A stretch of 36,952 nt of DNA from Phoronis australis (Eukaryota > Phoronida > Phoronidae), in contig NMRA01000173.1 in assembly GCA_002633005.1 (NCBI GenBank), forward strand, positions 535,060 through 572,011, read 5' to 3'. Below the pieces are notes generated by a model. That model was not told the DNA's origin, did not search any database, and saw nothing but the letters and a program-made list of their open reading frames with translations. A program made the position numbers and the translations under genes. How positions within the stretch are numbered: position 1 is the stretch's first letter; the number at the start of each line of letters is the position of its first letter. Positions 29,901 through 36,952 of the stretch are shown one piece after another.

Positions 29901-30603
29901 ACATCTTCATGCATAACCAATATACATCTTCATGTATAACCAATATACATCTTCATGTATAACCAATATACATCTTCATGTATAACCAATATACATCTTC
30001 ATGTATAACCAATATACATCTTCATGCATAACCAATATACATGTTCACGCATAACCAATATACATGTTCACGTATAACCAATATACATGTTCACGTATAA
30101 CCAATATACATGTTCACGTATAACCAATATACATGTTCACGTATAACCAATATACATGTTCACGTATAACCAATATACATCTTCATGTATAACCAATATA
30201 CATGTTCATGTATAACCAATGTACATGTTCATGTATAACCAATATACATCTTCATGTATAACCAATGTACATCTTCATGTATAACCAATGTACATGTTCA
30301 TGTATAACCAATGTACATGTTCATGTATAACCAATGTACATCTTCATGTATAACCAATATGACCAATATACATCTTCAGAAGTACCACAGTTACCACCAC
30401 TGCCGAATGCAAACAAACCTGATGAAGAAGAAGAGGATGATGAAGCTGAAGTGAACGAGAAGAAGCCGAGTAAGCCACGTCGACCATCTGGTCCTAAAGT
30501 ACAAGATCCTTACGCGACAGAAGACAGCAGTAGTATGCTATTACCTGTTCTGGCGGCCATTGCTGCATTCCTGCCACTACTGTTCTGCCTATGCAAGTTA
30601 TAA
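23592..30603 (+). CDS. MLEC: Malectin (ER membrane lectin), four coding exons
   Basis: Joined exons 23592-23948, 25001-25180, 27675-27732 and 30380-30603 give 272 residues (human 292) with every junction in frame. Order: signal peptide (about 1-26); malectin domain from VIWAVNAGG (29-37) through DILY-type motif QILYQTERY (75-83) and GDYVLVLKF (100-108) to GHKDNPKV (180-187); acidic stretch (213-222); and a C-terminal membrane anchor (about 251-272) ending FCLCKL, like human FCLCRL. Malectin binds Glc2-high-mannose N-glycans in the ER lumen and works with ribophorin I in glycoprotein quality control. Pocket residues known from Xenopus malectin correspond to Y61, Y83, W112 (Tyr in vertebrates), F113 and D183. 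The start at 23592 is chosen because an in-frame upstream ATG (23487) would bury the signal peptide. Introns are 1052, 2494 and 2647 bp. Confidence 0.95.
23949..25000 (+). other. Malectin intron 1
   Basis: 1052 bp, GT-AG (GTAATC ... ACATTTTCAG). No transposon or array recognised inside. Confidence 0.9.
25001..25180 (+). CDS. MLEC: Malectin exon 2
   Basis: Sixty codons (VFSVNLND to SLSLEFIK) in phase 0 at both ends. The acceptor is ACATTTTCAG. The donor side reads AAG|GCATGT, a GC donor. The sequence aligns with the human VFDVRLNG...LYIEFVK segment. Confidence 0.93.
25384..26082. mobile_element. Foldback element in malectin intron 2
   Basis: Two arms of about 300 bp are inverted around 25735. 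Matched blocks include GAAGGCACAACTGTAC with GTACAGTTGTGCCTTC, GGAGTCCACAAGC with GCTTGTGGACTCC, and AAGAGACATAA with TTATGTCTCTT. The direct repeat ATTTGAGGTAA flanks it (25384-25394 and 26072-26082), a likely target duplication. ORFs at 25737-26153 are in the arm. Confidence 0.8.
26958..27240 (+). repeat. 22-bp minisatellite in malectin intron 2, 13 units
   Basis: AGTC starts at 26958, 26980, 27002 and every 22 bp to 27222. The common unit is AGTCACTTACAAGACATCAA plus two bases. The last unit is shortened. A single inverted piece, TGTAAGTGACTA (27251-27262), follows directly. Confidence 0.97.
27675..27732 (+). CDS. MLEC: Malectin exon 3
   Basis: A 58-bp exon encoding [19 protein letters not shown] plus one base of the next codon (phase 1). 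Acceptor TTTTCAG|GGACAC, donor GAAG|GTGAGG. It carries the conserved DNPKV motif and the sugar-contacting Asp. Confidence 0.92.
28200..29160. other. Malectin intron 3, left part, no features seen
   Basis: AT-rich intronic sequence. The frame at 28928-29161 has no recognisable content. Confidence 0.3.
29215..29518. mobile_element. Inverted-repeat element enclosing a tRNA-like sequence
   Basis: Arms 29215-29270 and 29463-29518 (56 bp each, about 84% inverted identity by eye) enclose a tRNA-like stretch at about 29290-29345. This reads GTAGCTAGAGTACTGGACT...AATCCAAGGTC...AGTTCAATTGC, resembling the A box, anticodon arm and B box of a tRNA. It looks like a SINE or a Pol III-bearing foldback unit. 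The 60-codon minus frame here is not a gene. Confidence 0.6.
29583..30379 (+). repeat. 23-bp minisatellite, 33 exact-period units, ending in the exon 4 acceptor
   Basis: CTTCATGTATAACCAATATA plus three bases repeats from 29583 to 30341 with no length change (33 x 23 = 759). One enlarged 32-bp unit (30342-30373) and CTTCAG (30374-30379) follow. Variants TGTAT/TGCAT/CGTAT and CATC/CATG/CACC fall in blocks. The array contains no AG dinucleotide. Confidence 0.98.
30380..30603 (+). CDS. MLEC: Malectin exon 4 (acidic region and membrane anchor)
   Basis: It begins AAGTACCACAG after CTTCAG. The split codon G|AA gives Glu, then VPQLPPLP, as in human DVPKLQPHP. An acidic stretch, a Lys/Arg/Pro-rich linker, DPYA and a C-terminal hydrophobic helix follow, ending CLCKL and TAA. 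Confidence 0.94.
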
Positions 30604-31600
30604 TGTCTAGACTCATGTCCTTATTGTTATTCTGTTAACATGTTACAGTTTTAGTGAGCGTCATCACTTTTGGTTACATTGACTGTTGATCTATCACTGG
30701 AGTAGTTGGCAAGACTCCTTTTGTGGAGGAAACATAAGGTCAAAGGTTATGTTCTTTAAAGGGGGAGGGCCAATGTGAGCACATATTAATGTTTTCCATT
30801 GGTCTTGTTTGTTTTAACATTTGGTCTGTACACCTGTTATGCCCATGTATGGTCAAAATGATTCTATTGAGGGACTGATCATGGCAGGATATTTATATAA
30901 CTTAGACTTTGTGATGCAATGAATGATGGTCACATGAAAGTTACATTTGGAAATGCTCTCTCTTTAAGTTCCATAAAAGCAGGATGATAACTTGAAGACA
31001 GACGTACTCTACCTGTTTAAGTGCATGTGTACTGGTCATCACACAGAACCTTCATCCAATGAATGACCCCATCTGGTGGTCTAATTTTTTCAAATAAGAC
31101 ACATTTTTCATTAGCTGTGCATTATGGGTCTCCTCGTAGAATCTTTAATCTCTTTGCTTCATGAAAGTCTCTCACAGTTCTTGTCTAAGTGCACCTTCAT
31201 GGCCCAAGTTTTGTTATTGTGTGTGTAATATAAATGTTCAAGAGGAAATCTCGAAAACGCTGTCACAGTTTCCTAAAGTATCGTTTCCTTTAATGCATCT
31301 TTAAATTTTTTTCTCAAAGATCGTTAAGTCCTTTTTTATGATAGTCCCTCATCCAAATATGTAACATTTCAAAAACAATTCCTAGCATCGTTTTGGAGAC
31401 CAGTGCACAAGACATGTTAGTTTCATGTGAGTTTCATATGAATCCATTCTGCCACTTGTGAGATATGGTGTTCCCAAGATGGTCAAAATTGAAAATTTTT
31501 TAAGGTCCTGCATAACCTTAACGATGGTTGTGTTCACTCTGGAGAATTGAATCAGTGCTAAGTAATCACGTGGAGCTCACTAAACCACCTTTACAGGCTG

Positions 31601-31660
31601 TTATAACCGCGACACAGTTATAACCGCGACACAGTTATAACTGCGACACAGTTATAACTT
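31601..31660 (+). repeat. 17-bp tandem repeat, 3.5 copies
   Basis: TTATAACCGCGACACAG at 31601, 31618 and 31635 (one C to T change), with a partial unit at 31652. Confidence 0.95.
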
Positions 31661-33139
31661 ATAAAGTCACTGTGACACTGTTCACCCTAGGGTTGACAAC
31701 CTTTCAACTGGGTTAAAAGTTGTAACGGCTTTTTGTGTACCTTAAAATTGAATGAGAGGACACTGATATTCACATGTACGTCAAGAATTAGGTTGCTGGT
31801 CTCTTTTGCCTTAGATTTATTCATCATTCAGGGCCAATGAATGTGTCAGAGTCACTTGAATGTGTCTAAATCAGTTTCAACGACTTTACTATTTAATTGT
31901 GAAACTGTTTCGTATCTTACTTGGATTGTGTTGTGTTTTAATTTGTGTATGTTTTAGGACTTTTTGTAGTTCAAATGTTTATGTGAACTTTTGTATGCAG
32001 AGTTGCATAGGAGACATTTTTGCATTTATGTTCTTAGATGTGCTCTTCACTGTATAGCGGCCACATCTCAACATCCATCTGAACTCTACGTAATCTCGTT
32101 ATTCACATCCAGAGAGTAGGTTTTCGACCTCGATTTCATGCTATTAAGTTTTACGTATTAATTTCAGCTTTGATGTAAATTTAAGTGCATTTGTCATTTC
32201 AACTCAAGACTGTAGTATGAGACAGTGTTTATTTTTTGGTGGAGTGTCACTTATTGATAAAGTTGCAAATTTCTGTGGCCTCCTAATAATGTTTACCTTT
32301 TTAGATGCTTGCAATGTCTACACAAAGTTATGTTGTAATGAGAGCAAATTTGAATAAGGCTCTCATTCAACAAAATGTGTTTAATGTGACTGTGCTCTTG
32401 TCTGGTGTCTTGGTTCTCACCTCACAGCCTAGAGGGCGCTAGTTTGGTTTGTGGCTGTTGGACCATAGTTAGTTTCTGGTATCTGTTCATTTTTCTGTTA
32501 GAAGTTATTGCTTTTTCATTGTTATCCTTAAAGTGGCACTCTACCACTGTGTTGGGAAATGATCAGTGCGTATGTCAAGATGTCATCCATGCTTCCATCA
32601 TGCACCACATCTAATGTTGTTATCAACAAATGCCCAATGTCCTGACTTCATATGCTCTAGTGTGCCAGTCTGTCTCTTTACAAGTGCAATGGTGTGTTGT
32701 GTATCAAGTTTCAAAAATATCAATGATCAGTATCTGGTAAGGGGAACAGGTTGCACGCGCAGTGGTTGGTGTTGACAACAACAGTGTCCTTATAGTGGAT
32801 TGAAAAAACTGCCGTTTTTGAGATGAAGTATTCCTTTGAAACCCATAGATTTTGCTGCTTTGTCTTATGGATTCCTCCCGATAAAAACTGGGTCACAAGT
32901 ACCCACATAGGACATACCTCTGGTGGAAATCGCATAGTGTTTAATTTCTATTTGAGCTTAAGCATTGCCCAAGACATGTTTATTCATGCGTGATGACAAG
33001 TCATCAATTCTAGTCTATTCTCAACATTGCCACCATTTAAATGTGTTACTGTGTCAGTTTCACGTAGACAAAAAGTCCATGTACCTGTTAAGGCTGAACA
33101 TGAAATTCATTACCTTGTTACTTCAATGAGGAGTCAGTG

Positions 33140-33320
33140 TGGCCTAGTGTGAGTAGTGTCTGCTTCATTTACTCAACGTCATGGGTTCTGGTCCACTGGG
33201 GCACACTGCTAGAGCCCCAAGTAAGGTATCCAGCTTCTCAGCTCGGTTTTCACTATATGTTAATAACATGGGCGGCGCACCATAGGGGGCTGGGGGGCTA
33301 TAGTCCCCCCACTTTTTTCA
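33140..33320 (+). repeat. tRNA-like SINE fragment next to a GC-rich hairpin
   Basis: TGGCCTAGTGT (33140-33150) resembles an A box and GGTTCTGGTCC (33184-33194) a B box at tRNA-like spacing. About 80 bp on, GGGGGGCTATAGTCCCCCC forms a short hairpin reminiscent of MITE ends. The limits of either unit are uncertain. Confidence 0.4.
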
Positions 33321-34060
33321 GTGCTATGCTGCCCATGAATAAAGGATAATAATGGTTCCAGATGATTAGTGTAATGGGTCCACATGCGCGACTTGCTCAC
33401 GTCTGCAATTGCTTTTTTCTTGATACTCCAATGAGGTCATATAAGCTTTTATATCATGTAGCATTTGAACTGTGATGTTTGATGTGGGCGCTTCAGGAAG
33501 AACAATATATCTGATAAATAAAACATTCTAGTGCCGGACTATACGTAGTGTCTGCTATGTATCATGTTTTACTATTTACCTTGGGGACCAGTTTCATTTT
33601 GTATCTCTTGTAAACAGGTGTGTCTGTGTGCCTTGTATATGGCTGTGGTTTGTTCAGATTTTTTTCTTGGTATGTTCTGGTTATTCTTCACCTAGCATAC
33701 AACATGGTGGTGAAGTTGAAATTTATGTCATCAAAGTTCTCTAGAAAAATAAAGACTAAAAATGTTTTATTGCATTAGCCACTTGGTCCCCAGTGCAGGT
33801 GTTGTAGAATGACATGCAGTAAAGCTTTAATTGTTTGCAACAACGTAGACTTTGAAAAATCGAATGATGAAATTATTTTGTGTGAAATAAGTGAGTAGTC
33901 TATCCATTTTTGTTTGACTATTACGAGAGCAACGTTTCAGGAATTAAGTCAGGCACTTAACTTGGGCGAAGAAGCATTAAGTCAGCTTCATTTTCCACTA
34001 CCTCTTATGTGTATTGAAGTTCTCACTTCATTGCGCCATGGCTGAATATTCGAACCTGGG

Positions 34061-34260
34061 TTTGTGATGAATGTCCTCACATTGCATACTGCAGCGTACG
34101 TTTGTGATGAATGTCCTCACATTGTATACTGCAGCGTACGTTTGTGATGAATGTCCTCACATTGTATACTGCAGCGTACGTTTGTGATGAATGTCCTCAC
34201 ATTGTATACTGCAGCGTACGTTTGTGATGAATGTCCTCACATTGTATACTGCAACGTATG
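34061..34260 (+). repeat. 40-bp tandem repeat, five copies
   Basis: TTTGTGATGAATGTCCTCAC starts at 34061, 34101, 34141, 34181 and 34221, and each unit ends in CTGCAGCGTACG or a one-base variant. Near-identical units indicate recent expansion. Confidence 0.97.
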
Positions 34261-34777
34261 TTTGTCTGCCATCCTTTAGTGTAGTTGTAAGTAGTGGATT
34301 TGTTCAGTAGTCAAACTTAATCACTTAGTTATTCAGGGAATTCATTCAAGTTTTTCAGCATAATCCTCTCACTGTCACTGACGTCATTACTAAAGATTGG
34401 GTTAATGCACCGAAACTAAACATTAGTTTTTTCAAGGCTGTGAAGTGCTTTTGGTATCAAATGTTACTTTCCATTCGCTCAGCTCCGTGAATTTTAATTA
34501 ATGTCACTAACCCCTGAGGAGCTCTGTTGTTGGAGAGATTGTTGTGGCATACCGCCAACGGAGGTGGTTAGATTGCCCTGACAGGTGTCCTCTTTGTCGT
34601 TGTGCCTTAATGGGTATTATCTCCCATGGGCATGTATTTCGTTATCGTGTCATGTATTGGGTGGGCAAACGAAAGACATGGCGACCAGCCAAGGGAAACT
34701 GTATTTTACCTAGATAAAATTTTCATCCTTGTCCTCCCGTGGATTCTAAATATGCCTATGTACTCTGTACCCATAAC

Positions 34778-34847
34778 TTGAAAGAGAATACCCTGGCATA
34801 TAACCTGCATAATGTGAAAGAGAGTACCCCCGGCATACCTGCGTAAT
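34778..34847 (+). repeat. Imperfect direct duplication of about 35 bp
   Basis: GAAAGAGAATACCC(TGGCATA) and GAAAGAGAGTACCCCC(GGCATA), each followed by ACCTGC(A/G)TAAT. An old tandem duplication. Confidence 0.7.
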
Positions 34848-35295
34848 TAGTCGTTAGCAGCTGTATGTAGTTTAATTGCTGGTGGCTGAGAGTACATCCT
34901 TGCATTTGGTCCCTGATACTGCAGTGCAGCAGAACATCTTAGTACAGTCTCCCAATACAGTTTAGTACATGCGGCAATGACAATCTTGGTGTGTTGTAAG
35001 CTAGTAGATATAGCCGTTCCATCTCTATGTGTGAAGTCTTGGAAAATTATGTGTATATTTTGTTCTTGTGTACCTTCTTGGAATACCTCGTAAAACCTAT
35101 CTGTGTTTTGCTTTGCCTTCTATAACCTTTTATTACTACTGGAAAGTAATCATTTTGCCTAGTGTGTACAAAGTCTCCTGATTTTAGTGGGTGTTTTGGC
35201 TACAAATTTGCTTCTAAAATTAGTTTCAGTTTAGCTTATAGTTTTCATGGACTTGATTACGTTTGTGCAATGCTTGTTTATTTCAATTTAATAAA

Positions 35296-36952
35296 CTTCT
35301 CAACATATTGATTTTGCGGTTCTTATAGAAAATGCATTCAGATTTTAAAAAACAGTTTTATTCAAAAGAACAACTGTTGTCTCCTTGTACCTTACATGAA
35401 GCTGGTAAGCACCCCTGAAAGCATACCTTGTGCGGCTTGTGATTCACAACGCTGTCGTCGTGTGAATTTCATTTCTCCATTGTTTTTAAAAAAACTTTAA
35501 AATATTTAAATATATTCTCTTTTGAGCGCGTGACTAAAACGTGTGCTGTGATGATTTAGACGTAATACATGAGTTGATTTTACAAGTAAAGATTCAAATG
35601 GCATTGTTTATTTGAAGGTGGAATTAACTTGACGTAAGTCGATCTTTTCTCATTCCCTTGACGATTGATGTTTCACTTAAAGCACCAACCTGCATAAAAT
35701 TGCTCCTTATAAGTGATTTCATCGTGCTTTGTTTGTCGGAAGGCAGTGTAATCCTACACAATAAAATGGCCTTTTTCCTCGCTAGTCCCGTCGAGTAATA
35801 GGATCTCGGACAAAAACTAACTATGAAGAGACTTGCGCAATGTCAACATAGTCTAATGAAAAACACGTAGAGGACTATACTGACTTGACAGGCGTGAGGG
35901 CAGGACCATTTCTCTCGTTTTCGCTGGTACTTAGAAAAACGCGTTAAATTTCAAGTATCAGAGAGAACAGGGTAGAGTCCAGCAACGCTACGACATGATC
36001 GCTAAAACCTAGCCAAAATCACATGCTCTCATTTGAAATACAAGGCAATATCTCACGTAATATCGCGAAGTCTTGCTTTTTAGCGAGGTCCTAGCTAGCT
36101 TCACTGAACTTACCCAAGTTAGAGTTCAGTATAGCCTTGGTGCAAAGGTATATACTAAATGTACAGCTTTGCGCCGATATGAGTAAAAAACTGACAATAA
36201 AATCTGACACAAAATTAGTGTCATAAAAAGCTACACTCTTCCTTGGGCAAAATAAATTATTTGCTGGTGTTTTAAAAATTGGCGTTCTTCCGTTATTCTG
36301 CTGCTAAAGTGGTAGAGTGATCATCGTCGGCTTTTGGCGCCATGACTAAACGTTGCGTCATTTATAGGCCAGTTTCTTTTTTCGCCAATTCTTCAATCAA
36401 GTGTTCTTCTTTGCACGAGGTTGCCTACATGTCACAACACATTATCGGAACTGGTTTCATTTCGTTACAAGTTTTCAGTATGTTAATACCAGCAAACCGA
36501 TTTTCAGAACAAACTTAGCAGATGCGAAGCTGTCATCGTCTCCCGAAAGATGTCGCACAGAATTTAGGAAATGGCGTGTGCCGGGTGTCACGAGCAAACT
36601 GTTTTCTTTGTTACAAAAGGCGGACAACTACGCAAGAAAATGACTTTTATTAGACTGTTTTTCACTTAAGGGCTGTAACGGGCAGGGTTAGTGTCGGTTG
36701 ATTCTCAGATTTTGCATGCACCCCCGCCGGTCGTTACCTCTAGATGTTGATATAGTTTCACGTCTCACGACGACTAAGCAGCGAAAAGTACCCGGGCCGT
36801 GTGAAATTTCGGGGTCTAACGAAGCTCAACACGCAGTATACCTCACCCTAGCCAGCCAGCTGCCTGTACACGAAGACTATCGTCAAAGTATAGCTAGATA
36901 TCACTGTCTGTTGAACTCCGACAGACCTCGATTGCACCCACTGTCCGGGTAG
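35296..36952. other. Unassigned DNA at the right edge
   Basis: Frames at 36401-36643 (80 codons) and 36698-36952 (84 codons, stop at the last bases) have no recognised family. The former ends in a Lys/Arg-rich, helix-like segment and could be an exon, but nothing beyond openness supports it. The 17-mer shared with 13714 lies at 36071-36087. Confidence 0.3.

Larger units (their letters stand above)
30604..35295 (+). other. Probable long malectin 3' UTR and downstream flank
   Basis: T-rich sequence with no convincing ORF. AATAAA occurs at 33338-33343, 33517-33522, 33748-33753 and 35290-35295, so several poly(A) sites are possible. Small arrays at 31601 and 34061 and a tRNA-like stretch at 33140 interrupt it. 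The true transcript end cannot be read from sequence. Confidence 0.35.

Noticed and set aside
29583-30379. Regular 23-bp repeats as a CRISPR array
   Set aside because: There are no unique spacers; the units are head-to-tail with no gap, and the context is an animal intron.
32524-32545. CTTAAAGTGGCACTCTACCAC as a TTAA-type transposon end
   Set aside because: It resembles such ends, but no matching inverse end with TTAA was found at a sensible distance.
36698-36952. 84-codon frame closing at the window edge as a gene
   Set aside because: No recognised motifs; the stop at the final bases is coincidental and openness alone is weak evidence.

Overview
The window is animal (metazoan) nuclear DNA. 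The evidence is intron-split coding sequence with GT/GC...AG junctions, AATAAA signals, low gene density, many short non-autonomous transposons and minisatellites, and gene families typical of animals. The genes (malectin, a GPR161-like receptor and a mitoregulin-like microprotein) and the repeat style fit an invertebrate deuterostome such as a hemichordate or amphioxus. I cannot fix the species from sequence alone.

Layout: (1) 1-4500: a single-exon class A GPCR on the minus strand (1309-2811), GPR161-like, with otherwise unassigned flanks. (2) 4500-13130: no convincing gene. It holds hAT-type MITE copies with CAGTGGCGGAT ends, a 35-bp minisatellite, a dispersed TTCAATCCTATTT repeat, and two TTAA-flanked elements (9700-10228 and 11261-12250), the second with long terminal inverted repeats. 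(3) 13130-14080: two adjacent hairpins, then a 62-codon ORF that resembles mitoregulin (MTLN), a mitochondrial microprotein. (4) 14140-18060: a small cupin gene (16161-16481) between two copies of a repeat whose CTAGTGG motif recurs about every 145 bp. (5) 18060-23480: no convincing gene. It holds a hAT-like end, a tRNA-like relic, a 41-bp duplication, a perfect 35-bp-arm palindrome and a second TTCAATCC repeat copy. (6) 23592-30603: a complete four-exon malectin gene (MLEC) on the plus strand. Intron 2 is a GC-AG intron and carries a large foldback element and a 22-bp array. Intron 3 ends in a 33-copy 23-bp array whose derived last unit supplies the 3' splice site. (7) 30604-36952: probable long malectin 3' UTR with further small arrays, then unassigned DNA to the end.

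The genes do not form a pathway or operon. Malectin is an ER glucosyl-glycan-binding quality-control lectin, the GPCR is a candidate ciliary/cAMP receptor, the microprotein is a candidate inner-mitochondrial-membrane peptide, and the cupin is of unknown substrate. The most unusual signal is the AG-free minisatellite that forms the end of malectin intron 3. The next is the apparent invertebrate mitoregulin.
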